A model generated the notes under the pieces. That model made no database searches. It was not told where the DNA came from and saw only the letters and a list, made by a program, of their open reading frames with translations. From positions 372,001-436,000 of the forward strand of contig JAFOLH010000006.1 in assembly GCA_017419405.1 (NCBI GenBank): 64,000 bases of DNA, read 5' to 3'. Numbering within the stretch: position 1 is the stretch's first letter; the number at the start of each line of letters is the position of its first letter. Below, in pieces: positions 9,375-17,987 of the stretch. A program made the translations under genes and the position numbers. This DNA comes from Renibacterium sp. Lineage in GTDB: Bacteria > Actinomycetota > Actinomycetes > Actinomycetales > Micrococcaceae.

Positions 9375-9406
9375 ACGCGCGAACGCACACGTGTGCGTTC
9401 GCGCGT
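9375..9406. repeat. 32-bp perfect palindrome between amidohydrolase and hpaB
   Basis: ACGCGCGAACGCACAC is followed directly by its exact reverse complement. It lies 21 nt past the hpaB stop and upstream of the amidohydrolase start, both genes on the - strand. Its half-site GTGTGCGTTCGC also occurs at 4634-4645. It may be a terminator without U-tract, an operator, or a member of a dispersed repeat family. Confidence 0.6.
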
Positions 9407-9427
9407 ATGTTGGGAGGCGGGCGGGGG

Positions 9428-10894
9428 TCAGTCCTCGCGGGTCAGGAACTCGCGGACCCGTTCCCGGACCGGCTCGCGGTCGTAGGAGTTCACCAGCGCC
9501 CCGGCCATCCGCACCGGATCGCCGAAGAAGAAGTACTCGTAGAGCGCTTGGCGACCGGAGAACGAGGAAATCGATGCATCGTAGGCGAGCTTGAACAAAC
9601 GCACCCGCTCCGGGCCGGTCAGCGTCTTGGCCTGCAGGTACAACTCGATGTCCGCCAGCGCGTCCGAGTTCACATCCGCCTCACCCGGCAGCGCCATCAA
9701 GCCGCTCGCGGAGAACTTCCGGATGATCTGCGGGAAGCGCTGCGCCACTTTGGGGTACCAGTTGCGCGCCGCGTTGAGACTGGACCACTTGGGCAGCATC
9801 ACGCCGTCCTCGCTGAGCGCGGCGTCCGCTTCCGAAGCGCGCATCAGGGCTTTGCCGATCTCCACAGTCTGGATCAGTTCGGCCAGATCCTCCTGGATGT
9901 GCTGGAACCCGTCGATGCCGATCGACGCCGCCAATTCCGAGGCCAAACCCAGGAAGAACTCGCTCTTGGCGATGGTCCGGGTAACCACCTGGTGCGTCAT
10001 CAACGCGCCGGCCCCGGTTTCCGAGTAGAACCCGTTGCACAGCTCCGGGTGGCCCAACATGAAGATGCGTTCCTTCGGCACGAAGACGTTGTCGAACACC
10101 ACCACGGCGTCCATTTCCTCGAAGCGCGAAGCCAGCGGCTCATCATGGACGCTCTTGCCGTTGTAGAGCGAGGTGCGGCACAGGTAGCGCACGCCTTCGG
10201 CATCGTTCGGAATCGCGAAGGCGTAGGAATACGGCGCGTCCTCCGGCGTTCCGCGCAGCACCGTCGACGGGAAGACCAGCAGCTCGTCGGCGATCGGCGC
10301 GATCGTGGCGAGCATCCGCGCGCCGTGGATCACGATGCCGTCCTCGCGCTCCTCGATGATCCGCGCGGCGAGCTGTCCGCCGAGCTGCTCCGAACCGGAA
10401 ACCGAGCGGTTCACCTGCGGCGGAATCAGCGTGTGCGTAGCCAGCAGATCGTTTTCCCGGCAGTGCTCGTAGTAAGCCCGGATGTTCGCGCCGAAGTCGA
10501 TCCCGGAGTCGTCGCCGGCTTTCGCGAACCACTTCTCCGCCGCGGCGAGCGCGGTGAGCGAGGAATTCATGTAATCGCCGGTGCGGCCCAGGAAGCCGTT
10601 GGAGTACTCCGCCCAGGTGGAGATCGCCGCGCGCCGGTGCGCCAGGTCCTCCTGGGTCCGCGGGATCAGGAACGAGGCATTGACCTTGTCGCCGGTGCTC
10701 GGCGAGGTGAAGGTCAGCGCATCCTGGTACTTCGGATCGTGCTGCATGTCGAAAAGCTTCGCGTAGGTGCGCGCTACATTGGCGAAAGCGGGGTGCTCGG
10801 CGATGTTTTCGCTGACCACCTCGCCGTCGATGACCACGTGCGGACGCATTGCGTTCAGCTTGTCCAAGTACTGCTGGCCGGTACGGATACCCAT
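9428..10894 (-). CDS. hpaB: 4-hydroxyphenylacetate 3-monooxygenase, oxygenase component
   Basis: 488-aa FADH2-using aromatic hydroxylase of the HpaB/HpaA acyl-CoA-dehydrogenase-like fold. It adds an ortho hydroxyl to 4-hydroxyphenylacetate to give 3,4-dihydroxyphenylacetate, the substrate of HpaD. The N-terminus MGIRTGQQYLDKL and internal HDPKYQDALTF, LGRTGDYMN and NGFYSETG are typical of HpaB. It needs reduced flavin from HpaC, encoded just upstream (47-nt gap). The ribosome binding site is weak (GAAG about 9 nt upstream). The upstream IclR-type operator probably controls both genes. Confidence 0.95.
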   Translation of the reverse strand: MGIRTGQQYLDKLNAMRPHVVIDGEVVSENIAEHPAFANVARTYAKLFDMQHDPKYQDALTFTSPSTGDKVNASFLIPRTQEDLAHRRAAISTWAEYSNGFLGRTGDYMNSSLTALAAAEKWFAKAGDDSGIDFGANIRAYYEHCRENDLLATHTLIPPQVNRSVSGSEQLGGQLAARIIEEREDGIVIHGARMLATIAPIADELLVFPSTVLRGTPEDAPYSYAFAIPNDAEGVRYLCRTSLYNGKSVHDEPLASRFEEMDAVVVFDNVFVPKERIFMLGHPELCNGFYSETGAGALMTHQVVTRTIAKSEFFLGLASELAASIGIDGFQHIQEDLAELIQTVEIGKALMRASEADAALSEDGVMLPKWSSLNAARNWYPKVAQRFPQIIRKFSASGLMALPGEADVNSDALADIELYLQAKTLTGPERVRLFKLAYDASISSFSGRQALYEYFFFGDPVRMAGALVNSYDREPVRERVREFLTRED

Positions 10895-10941
10895 GGCTTC
10901 TGCTTTCTTCGGGAGGGGATGTGAGATGTTCGACGGCGGCT

Positions 10942-11484
10942 TCAGAGCAAGTCTTCGACGCCCAGTTGGCTTTCTGGAATGGTGGTGAACCGGCTGTTCG
11001 CAAAGGCCAGGGCATCACCGTTGCGGTAATCGAAATCGACCACTTCACCGAGGTAGAGCGTGTGGTCGCCGCCGTCGTATTCGGCCCAGGGTTTGCATTC
11101 GAAGAAGGCCAGCACGTTCGCCAGCCGCGGTGCGACCTGCCCTTCCACCCAGACCGGCTCGTGTGCGGGGCGTCCGGCGAAGTGCATGGCCAGCCCCTGC
11201 TGTTCGGCGCCCAGGATATTGACCGTGAAAGGCCGATTCTTGAGTTCGTTGTGCGCCTTGGTGCTCCGGGCGATCGAAACCAGCACCAAGGGCGGGTCCA
11301 TGGAGACCGAGGTGAAAGAATTCACGGTCAGCCCGTGCCGCTTGCCGGGCGCTTCGGCGATGCCGGCCCCGTCGAAAGTCACGATCGCCACGCCAGTGGC
11401 GAATCGACCGAGCGAACCCCGGAAATGATGCTCGCGGGGGCGCAGGGTACGGCGCCCGGGCTGGTCCGATGCCGGTGCGTTCAC
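10942..11484 (-). CDS. hpaC: 4-hydroxyphenylacetate 3-monooxygenase, flavin reductase component
   Basis: 180-aa flavin reductase-like protein that supplies FADH2 to HpaB. Family hallmarks are GRFATGVAIVTF, GLTVNSFTSVSMDPPLVLVSI (substrate/flavin binding) and RPFTVNILG. A GTG start at 11484 is preferred because GAGGGAG sits 5 nt upstream; an ATG at 11508 would add eight residues without a good ribosome binding site. It is transcribed with hpaB, away from the IclR gene. Other two-component monooxygenases use similar reductases, but adjacency to hpaB fixes the role. Confidence 0.9.
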   Translation of the reverse strand: MNAPASDQPGRRTLRPREHHFRGSLGRFATGVAIVTFDGAGIAEAPGKRHGLTVNSFTSVSMDPPLVLVSIARSTKAHNELKNRPFTVNILGAEQQGLAMHFAGRPAHEPVWVEGQVAPRLANVLAFFECKPWAEYDGGDHTLYLGEVVDFDYRNGDALAFANSRFTTIPESQLGVEDLL

Positions 11485-11526
11485 ACTGTCTCCCTCGATT
11501 GCGTCCATGGATTCGAGCGTCTTTGA

Positions 11527-11563
11527 ATGTTCTATTATCGAACATCATGTGCTAATAATGAAC
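11527..11563. promoter_or_regulatory. Putative IclR-type operator between hpaCB and its regulator
   Basis: ATGTTC and GAACAT (11527-11545) form an inverted repeat with 7-nt spacer, and a third related half-site occurs as GTTCATTATTAGCACA on the - strand (11563-11548). The half-sites resemble GTTCGATAAT-type sites known for the IclR-family regulators PcaU and PobR, which also use three repeats. The A/T-rich core lies in the 115-nt divergent gap and likely overlaps both promoters. Confidence 0.65.
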
Positions 11564-11599
11564 TATACCAATTCGTGAGCCACGCCACAAGGGAGCTTC

Positions 11600-12304
11600 A
11601 TGGCCGCCAACGACGCAGCGCACTCGCAAACCCTCTCCCGGGGCATCCGCGCCCTGGAGATCTTGGCCGAAGCCTCCGGGGCCATGAGCATCGCCGAGCT
11701 CTCCGAAGCCCTGGGCGTGCACCGGTCGATCGCCTACCGGATCCTGCGCACGCTCGAGGACCATTCGTTGGTGGTCCGCGATGCGGCCGGACGGGTGTCC
11801 CCGGGCGCCGGACTCGCGGTGCTCGCCCGGAGCGTCTCGCATGACCTGCAAAGCGCCGCGATGCCGGAGCTGAGCCGGATCGCCGAAGAATTCGGCATGA
11901 CCGCCTTCATCGGGGTCTGGGACCGGGCGGACTGCGTCACCCTGGTCACGGTCGAACCACGGCATACCGGCCCCACCGTGGCGCAGCGCCCCGGAACCCG
12001 GCACCCGCTCTCCCTCGGCGCGCCCGGGATGGCGATCCAATCGGTGCTCAGTGAGGCCGAATGGCAGCTCGCAGCACCCGGGCAACCGTACCGCGCCCAG
12101 TCGCATCAGGCGGCCCGGGAGGGTTATGCGGTCAGCCACGACGAGGTGATTCCCGGGCTGAATTCAGTGGCCGCACCGATCATTCTGCCCGGTCAGCATC
12201 CGGCAGCGATCGCAGTGGTCTACATTCGGTCCGAGCTCCCGGTCGCGACGATCGGCGAGCGGCTGCGCGACGCCGCATCCGCCATCGAGAACGCCCTGCG
12301 CTGA
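11600..12304 (+). CDS. IclR-family transcriptional regulator of the hpa genes
   Basis: 234-aa regulator with an N-terminal winged helix (about residues 10-75, LAEASGAMSIAELSEALGVH) and a C-terminal IclR effector-binding domain (about 85-234). AAGGGAG lies 4 nt before the ATG. It is divergent from hpaC with a PcaU/PobR-like operator between them, so it likely controls hpaCB and perhaps its own gene; the effector would be 4-hydroxyphenylacetate or a catechol. Whether it represses or activates cannot be read; both occur in this family. Confidence 0.88.
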   Translation: MAANDAAHSQTLSRGIRALEILAEASGAMSIAELSEALGVHRSIAYRILRTLEDHSLVVRDAAGRVSPGAGLAVLARSVSHDLQSAAMPELSRIAEEFGMTAFIGVWDRADCVTLVTVEPRHTGPTVAQRPGTRHPLSLGAPGMAIQSVLSEAEWQLAAPGQPYRAQSHQAAREGYAVSHDEVIPGLNSVAAPIILPGQHPAAIAVVYIRSELPVATIGERLRDAASAIENALR

Positions 12305-12331
12305 ACCGACCCCGCGGCCCCGGGCATCGGT

Positions 12332-13654
12332 TCAGGCAGCCCGGCGCAGCCGCAGCGCGGTGACCAGACCGAGCACGAACAACAGGAAGGCCGCCACCAC
12401 CGGAACGATGAACGCTTGGTGGTAGCCCTGGTTCTGCGCGAGCGAACCGGCGATCGAGGCACCGATCGCGGTGCCTGCAACGATCCCGCTGGCCAACGCG
12501 GTCATCACGGTGCCCAGCCAGCGTCGTGGCGCCACGATGCCGCCGATCGTGAAAATCGTGACCATGGTCGGACCCACTGGAATGCCGAGCAGGAACAACA
12601 CCACGAGCATCGGCCAAATGCCCTGCGGCAGCAACAACAGCCAGGCCATTGCCGCCATCAGGGCCGCTGCGGCGACCCAACGCCAGCGGGGCACGAAACT
12701 ACGCGGCCAATACGCGACCGACAAAGCTGCCGCGGCCGAGCTCAGACCCATCACGGCGTACAGCAAGCCGGCCAGTTCGGCACCGCCGGCGTCCGCAGCG
12801 ACCTCGCCGGCGAAGGCGCTGAGCGACGTCTGGGTGGCGCCGAAGAACGTGCCCATGCAGACCATGCCCAATACCGGCACGGCCACGGTGAGCCAAAGCC
12901 AGCGGTCAGCCGGGGCTTCGGCCAGTCCCGGCGTCTGCTTTCCGCCGCGCAGCACCGGCACCGCATCCACCGTGCGGTGCAGCGCGAACAAGACCACCAG
13001 GGTCAGGGTCAGACTCGCGGCGAGCGCCAAGGGCAGCCAAGGTGCGATGAACGAAGCCAGCAGGCCCACGAGCGCCGGACCCAGCACAAAAGTCAACTCG
13101 TCTGCGGTGCTCTCGTAGGACAGTGCAGTGTCCAGCACGGCATCACGCCGCTCCGCGGGCGCACGCCGGACCAAGGCCATCCAACGCACCCGTGCCAACG
13201 GGCCGACTTGCGGGGAGGTCGCGCCGACCAGCCAAGCCGAAAGCAGCACCCAGACCATGGCCTGGGTGGTGAAGCCCGCCGGACTGCCCGCGGTCGAATA
13301 GCTCAGGAACAGCACCAGCGCCACCGCTGCGGCATTCGCCAAGGCCGCCGTGATCAGCACCGGCTTCTGCCCGAGCCGATCGGCCAGAAAACCCAGCAGC
13401 GGTGCGCCCATGGCCGAGCCGATGCCGACTGCACCGGCACCGAAGCCGCCGATGGCATACGACTGGCTCACTGCGGTGAGCAAGGTCAGCACCCCGACGG
13501 TGAGCATCGCCAACGGCAAACGGGCGAAAAGGCCCAAGGGAAGGAATCCGCCGCCGGAGAGACCGATCAGCTGGGAAAAGCGACCGCCCGCGGGGGTCGT
13601 CGAAAGAGCAGGTTCTGCAGTCATGTGAAATCCGTATGCCAAAAAGACGTGCAT
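12332..13654 (-). CDS. MFS transporter, probable drug/metabolite exporter
   Basis: 440-aa twelve-helix MFS protein with GAPLLGFLADRLGQKPVL as the loop 2-3 signature. GGAGGG ends 3-4 nt before the ATG at 13654; an internal ATG at 13624 (MTAEPALS) is the alternative and would fit the hydrophobic core equally well. A TAGAAT -10 box at 13699-13694 overlaps the sbcC stop and would give a leader of about 33 nt that contains GGAGGG. Convergent with the IclR gene with a 27-nt gap. Substrate unknown. Confidence 0.82.
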   Translation of the reverse strand: MHVFLAYGFHMTAEPALSTTPAGGRFSQLIGLSGGGFLPLGLFARLPLAMLTVGVLTLLTAVSQSYAIGGFGAGAVGIGSAMGAPLLGFLADRLGQKPVLITAALANAAAVALVLFLSYSTAGSPAGFTTQAMVWVLLSAWLVGATSPQVGPLARVRWMALVRRAPAERRDAVLDTALSYESTADELTFVLGPALVGLLASFIAPWLPLALAASLTLTLVVLFALHRTVDAVPVLRGGKQTPGLAEAPADRWLWLTVAVPVLGMVCMGTFFGATQTSLSAFAGEVAADAGGAELAGLLYAVMGLSSAAAALSVAYWPRSFVPRWRWVAAAALMAAMAWLLLLPQGIWPMLVVLFLLGIPVGPTMVTIFTIGGIVAPRRWLGTVMTALASGIVAGTAIGASIAGSLAQNQGYHQAFIVPVVAAFLLFVLGLVTALRLRRAA

Positions 13655-13691
13655 CGTCCCTCCGCCCGATGCACCCGACCCGGATACCCGT

Positions 13692-16600
13692 CTATTCTAG
13701 CCGATCTGAGGTCTGCGCCCGCAGTGTGGAACCCTGCCGCCCCTTCACCACGTGCAATTGCTGCGGAATCCGGAGCTTGAGCTCGGCAACATGGCTGACC
13801 AAGCCCACGGTGCGTCCGCTGTCCCGCAGCCCTTCGATCGAGGCCATCACCATTTCCAAGGACTCCTCGTCCAAGCTTCCGAAACCTTCGTCGACGAACA
13901 ACGTGTCGATGCGCATGCCCCCGGACTCGCGTTGCACCACATCTGCCAGGCCAAGCGCCAAGGCCAGCGACGCCATGAACGATTCCCCGCCGGAAAGCGT
14001 ACTGGTGTCCCGGCTTTGCCCGGTCCAGCCGTCGACCACCTCCAGGCCCAGACCGGACTTCTTGTTGCCGCCGGCCAAAGCGTCGGTGTGCGCGAGCAGA
14101 TACCGACCGTCGCTCATCACTTGGAGCCGTTCCGAAGCAGCCTCCGCGACCTGCTCCAGGCGGGCGGCGAGCACATAGGCGCTCAGCGGCATTTTGAACT
14201 CGTTGTGGCCGAGTCCGCGCGCAGTCTCGGCCAGCCCGGTGAGCAGCTCGGCCCGGGCCCGTTCCGGTGCGGTTTGCTGCTCCAATTCGGCATGCCGGGC
14301 AGCTGCCCGTTGGACTGCGGCCAGGCTCCGACCGCAGAGCTGGTGCTGCAAGCCGGCTCGTTCTGCCTGCATAGTGGCCGTTTGGACGGTACTGCGCAGT
14401 TCCTGCAGCGCCTCCGGCCCGAGCGCGGAAACGCCGTTCGCGCGCTCGGTTGCCGCCTGCCGGACCGGCTCGGCATCGAGCCGTTGGCGCACCCGGATGG
14501 CGGCATCCTGGAAGGCGGCATTCGCCGCAGCTGCTTCGGCCAAGACTCCGTCCCGCTGCAGCGCGGCGGCGATCTCCGAGACGGAGCCAAACGGACTGCC
14601 GGCGAGTTTCCGGGCCATCGCCGATTCGGCCGCGGCGAGCTCCGCAGCCGCGGTTTCCGCCGATCGCCGGGTGCCGAGCGCCGCGCTCAACAAGGATTCG
14701 TCCTGTACCAACTCGGCCAGCCGGCTGGCCAGCGACTGATGGCCGGCCAGCCAGGCGGCGACCTTGCTCTGGCGTTCTCCGATGGCACTCTGCAGCGAGG
14801 CGCAGGCCGCCCGATGCTCCTGAACCTGCGCTCTGGCTTCGGCGGCCGCGGCCAAGGCCGCTTCGAGCCGGGGTTCCAAGCCGGCAAGTTCCGCGCCGTA
14901 CTGCAGCAACTGCTGCTGCGCCGACTCCGATTCCTGCGCCTGCGCCGCGGACCGCGCCACCGCGGCGGCCAGCTGGCCCGCATCGCGGTCACCGCCCAAG
15001 GCTGCGAACGCGGCCAGTTCGGCGGCCGCCTGATTGACCGAATCCCGGATCACCGCGACGTCCGATTCGCGCCGCTCATGATCTTCGCGCGCCCGATCCT
15101 CCTCGGCCACCAGCTGCAGGCTCGTGCCTTTCAAGTCGGACGGCGCCGGGTGCTCGGTTGCCCCGCAGACCGGACACGGGTCGCCCTCGGCCAGTCCAGC
15201 GGCCAGCTCCCCTGCTGCCCGTTCGAGGCGCGCCTGCATCAGCCCCAGCCAACCGGCTTTCGACGCCAGTTGGGCAGACTCCGCGGCACGCAGCTCGAGG
15301 TCCAGGGCCCGGAGCCGGATTTCGGTGCCGCGGAATCCTTCGCCGGCGTCCGCCTCGGCTTTCGCCCGTTGCGCCGCCGAATTCCGCGACTCGAGCAAGC
15401 CGGCGTCGGCCGAAACCGAGCTCCGCTGCTCGATCAGGGCGTCCCGTTCCGCCAGCAACGAGTCGCCGAGCTCTTCGGCCGCGGACAAGCGCTTCCCTGC
15501 CGCCTCCGCTTCGGCCGCGGCTTGCTCCGCTTCGCGCTGTTGGCGCAGCAATTGGGCTTCTTCCGGCAGCAGGGACCGGACCACCGCGATACTCGCGGCG
15601 AGCGCTTTGGCCGCCGCCTCCAAGCTGCTGGCGGTCGGGCCTTGCCCAGCCGGGGCATCCGCGCCGGGAATCCACGAGCCTCGGTCCTCGAGTTTCCATT
15701 GCGCGGCCGCCTGATCCTGCCGGGCCAGCTCGTCGGCCGCCTCGGCGGCCTGCAGCCGGTCCAGATCGGGGCTGAGATCCTGCGCGGCCCGGTGCTGTTC
15801 GAGCACGCGGACCCTGGCCAGCTGATCGGCCTCGCCCGCCTGCACGAGTTCCGCCGCGACTTCGGCGGCCGCCAATTCGGCATGCCTGGCCGCCAGATTT
15901 TCGGCAGCGCCGAGTTCCGCCGCAGCCCGGGCCGCTGCTTCCGCCGCCTGTTGGGCCGAGGCCGAAAGCTCGGCCTGCCGTTCGGCCAGAACCCCGAGCA
16001 GATGTTCGAAGTCGACTGGCCCGGCGTCCGGGTTCGGCGTCGGACCGTCCTGCGCCGCCTCCGGCGACGCCGGGAGGAATTCTTCGGCCTGCAAGCGCGC
16101 CGCGTGCAGGATTTCGGCGAGTTGTTGCTGCGCCGACTGCACGCCGTCCTGCGCCGAACTCGCGGATTCGAGCAATTTCTGTTCCAGCGAGCGGAATCGT
16201 CCGGTGCCGAACAGCTGCTGGAGCAGCACCTGGCGTTCTTTGATGTCCGCCCGCAGGAAGGCCGCGAATTCGCCTTGCGCGAGCATCACCACCTTGGTGA
16301 ACTGCTCCCGGCTCATGCCCAGCAGCGCCTGGATCTGGTGTGCTGCCTCCTCGTTCCGGCTCGACAACGCGACCCATTCGCCATCGAGCTTTTCCGAAAG
16401 CAGCGCCTGGGCGTTTTCGCGCACCGTCGACGAGCCACGCTTGGCCGGGCGCAGCCAGGCCGGGCTGCGGAGGATCCGGAACTGCCGGCCGGGAATGCTG
16501 AACTCGAGCAGGACTTCGGGTACCAGGTCCGCCGGGGCATGGTCGCTGCGCAACCGCTGACCGCTTTGCCGGACCCCGGGGACGCTGGCAAAGAGCGCAA

Positions 16601-16748
16601 AACAGATGGCATCCAAAACACTGCTCTTGCCGGCTCCGGTCGCCCCCTCGAGCAAAAACAGCCCCTGCTCGCCCAATCGGTCGAAATCGACCACCTGACG
16701 TTGCACGAAAGGACCGAATGCCTGGATTTCCAGCCGGTGGATTCTCAT
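13692..16748 (-). CDS. sbcC: Exonuclease SbcCD, ATPase subunit SbcC
   Basis: 1018-aa SMC-like ATPase that with SbcD cleaves hairpins and DNA ends during repair. Walker A GATGAGKS is at residues 35-42, long Ala/Glu-rich coiled coils surround a zinc-hook CPVC near residue 525, and the C-terminal lobe has the signature LSGGES (about 917) and Walker B LFVDEGFGSLDEES (about 945). The ATG overlaps the sbcD stop (ATGA at 16745-16748), so the two subunits are translationally coupled. Confidence 0.97.
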   Translation of the reverse strand: MRIHRLEIQAFGPFVQRQVVDFDRLGEQGLFLLEGATGAGKSSVLDAICFALFASVPGVRQSGQRLRSDHAPADLVPEVLLEFSIPGRQFRILRSPAWLRPAKRGSSTVRENAQALLSEKLDGEWVALSSRNEEAAHQIQALLGMSREQFTKVVMLAQGEFAAFLRADIKERQVLLQQLFGTGRFRSLEQKLLESASSAQDGVQSAQQQLAEILHAARLQAEEFLPASPEAAQDGPTPNPDAGPVDFEHLLGVLAERQAELSASAQQAAEAAARAAAELGAAENLAARHAELAAAEVAAELVQAGEADQLARVRVLEQHRAAQDLSPDLDRLQAAEAADELARQDQAAAQWKLEDRGSWIPGADAPAGQGPTASSLEAAAKALAASIAVVRSLLPEEAQLLRQQREAEQAAAEAEAAGKRLSAAEELGDSLLAERDALIEQRSSVSADAGLLESRNSAAQRAKAEADAGEGFRGTEIRLRALDLELRAAESAQLASKAGWLGLMQARLERAAGELAAGLAEGDPCPVCGATEHPAPSDLKGTSLQLVAEEDRAREDHERRESDVAVIRDSVNQAAAELAAFAALGGDRDAGQLAAAVARSAAQAQESESAQQQLLQYGAELAGLEPRLEAALAAAAEARAQVQEHRAACASLQSAIGERQSKVAAWLAGHQSLASRLAELVQDESLLSAALGTRRSAETAAAELAAAESAMARKLAGSPFGSVSEIAAALQRDGVLAEAAAANAAFQDAAIRVRQRLDAEPVRQAATERANGVSALGPEALQELRSTVQTATMQAERAGLQHQLCGRSLAAVQRAAARHAELEQQTAPERARAELLTGLAETARGLGHNEFKMPLSAYVLAARLEQVAEAASERLQVMSDGRYLLAHTDALAGGNKKSGLGLEVVDGWTGQSRDTSTLSGGESFMASLALALGLADVVQRESGGMRIDTLFVDEGFGSLDEESLEMVMASIEGLRDSGRTVGLVSHVAELKLRIPQQLHVVKGRQGSTLRAQTSDRLE
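13694..13699 (-). promoter_or_regulatory. Predicted -10 box (TAGAAT) of the MFS gene
   Basis: TAGAAT on the - strand overlaps the last codon positions of sbcC and is about 40 nt before the MFS start at 13654. Transcription starting about 7 nt later would include the GGAGGG ribosome binding site. Confidence 0.45.
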
Positions 16749-17899
16749 GCCGAGCCTTCTGCGGCACGGACTTCGTCGACGGCGGCAGCGAGCATCGACG
16801 CCTCCGTCGCGTCGATCGGGGCTGACCTGACGTGTTCGAAAAAGCTGGCGCTGATCTCCAGATCGCTTTGCGCCTCGGCGATTCGCCGCGCATAGCTCTG
16901 CCGCACCGGCCTGGCCCCGAGAGGCGGTTCGTGCTCCAGCACCAAGGTCAGCGGGAACCGCTTGCGGAGCTTTTCCATCGCCTGCACCGGCCTGCGTTCA
17001 TCGGTCAGCGTGACCTGGCAATAAGCGTCCGCCGAATCCGCGAAACGGGGCTCCGCGAGCAACTCCGCGAGCGTGCCCCGCAGCACGGACAGGGCCCGCT
17101 CGGCCGGCCAGCTGACCGGTTTCACCGACTCCACCCCGGTGGCGGAAAGCTCCACCAGCCACCCGCCCTTGGCCTGATCTGCTTCCGCAAAGGAATAGGC
17201 CAGCGGCGAGCCGCTGTAACGCACCGATTCGGACAATCGCTGTCTACCGTGCAAATGGCCCAACGCGACGTAATCGAAGCCCTCGAAAAGGTCCAACGGC
17301 ACCGCTCCGATCCCGCCGGAACGCATCCCGCTGAGCTCCCGTTCGCTGCTTGAACCGATCCCGCCGCTGGCGAAAGTGTGTGCCATGAGCACTGTCCGGG
17401 TTCCCCGCCGGGCGGTGGCATCGGCATGCACCCGGCGCAGCGCCGCAGCGGTGACCGACTCGTGGTCCGGAGCCTCGACGTCGAGCTCCGCCGCCACCAT
17501 CCGCGGCTCCAAATAAGGCACCGCGTAGACCGCGATCTTGCCGCCGTCGAAAAGCACCGGCCGGTCCAGGTCCGCGACGGCGGCCCGGATGTGCACGCCG
17601 CCATGGCCCAGGATTTCGCTCGCGAAGCCCAACCGGCTCGCCGAGTCGTGGTTCCCGCTGCTGATCACGACCTCGACGCCGGCCGCCCGCAACCGGGCCA
17701 GCGTGGCACTGAAAAGCCGGACCACGTCGACCGGAGGCAGCGCCCGGTCGTAGACGTCCCCGGAGATCAGCAAGACGTCGACCTGTTCGTGCTCCACCGT
17801 CGCCAGCAGCTGGTCGATGAACCGTTGCTGGGCGGCCAGCAGCCCGACGCCGTGGAAGGACCGGCCCAAATGCCAATCGGAGGTGTGCAGGAAACGCAT
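16745..17899 (-). CDS. sbcD: Exonuclease SbcCD, nuclease subunit SbcD
   Basis: 384-aa Mre11-type phosphoesterase, partner of SbcC. Metal-binding motifs are DWHLG (residues 8-12), GDVYD (47-51) and GNHD (82-85), and a C-terminal capping domain follows. The ATG is preceded by TAGGCT with a 6-nt spacer and no ribosome binding site, so the sbcDC mRNA probably starts at or next to the ATG (leaderless). Confidence 0.97.
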   Translation of the reverse strand: MRFLHTSDWHLGRSFHGVGLLAAQQRFIDQLLATVEHEQVDVLLISGDVYDRALPPVDVVRLFSATLARLRAAGVEVVISSGNHDSASRLGFASEILGHGGVHIRAAVADLDRPVLFDGGKIAVYAVPYLEPRMVAAELDVEAPDHESVTAAALRRVHADATARRGTRTVLMAHTFASGGIGSSSERELSGMRSGGIGAVPLDLFEGFDYVALGHLHGRQRLSESVRYSGSPLAYSFAEADQAKGGWLVELSATGVESVKPVSWPAERALSVLRGTLAELLAEPRFADSADAYCQVTLTDERRPVQAMEKLRKRFPLTLVLEHEPPLGARPVRQSYARRIAEAQSDLEISASFFEHVRSAPIDATEASMLAAAVDEVRAAEGSA

Positions 17900-17905
17900 A
17901 GCGCA

Positions 17906-17911
17906 AGCCTA
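17906..17911 (-). promoter_or_regulatory. Predicted leaderless -10 box (TAGGCT) of sbcDC
   Basis: TAGGCT on the - strand ends 6 nt before the sbcD ATG at 17899, with no Shine-Dalgarno sequence between. Confidence 0.6.
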
Positions 17912-17930
17912 TGGGGTGCCACCGACAGCC

Positions 17931-17967
17931 GAAAAACAGCCGGGCCCGTGAACCGGGCCCGGCTGTT
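17931..17967 (-). terminator. Rho-independent terminator of the aquaporin gene
   Basis: A perfect 14-bp stem (17935-17948 with 17954-17967) and a 5-nt loop are followed on the - strand by a run of T residues. It lies 21 nt past the aquaporin stop and before the sbcD promoter. Confidence 0.85.
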
Positions 17968-17987
17968 CGGGACTGCTGCGGCTTCGG

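Noticed and set aside
7952-10924. A 990-codon open frame on the + strand opposite the amidohydrolase and hpaB
   Set aside because: Shadow of two real genes; it crosses their intergenic palindrome and has no recognisable domain.
13752-16895. A 1047-codon open frame on the + strand opposite sbcC
   Set aside because: Antisense shadow; composition is typical of reversed Ala/Glu-rich coiled-coil coding sequence.
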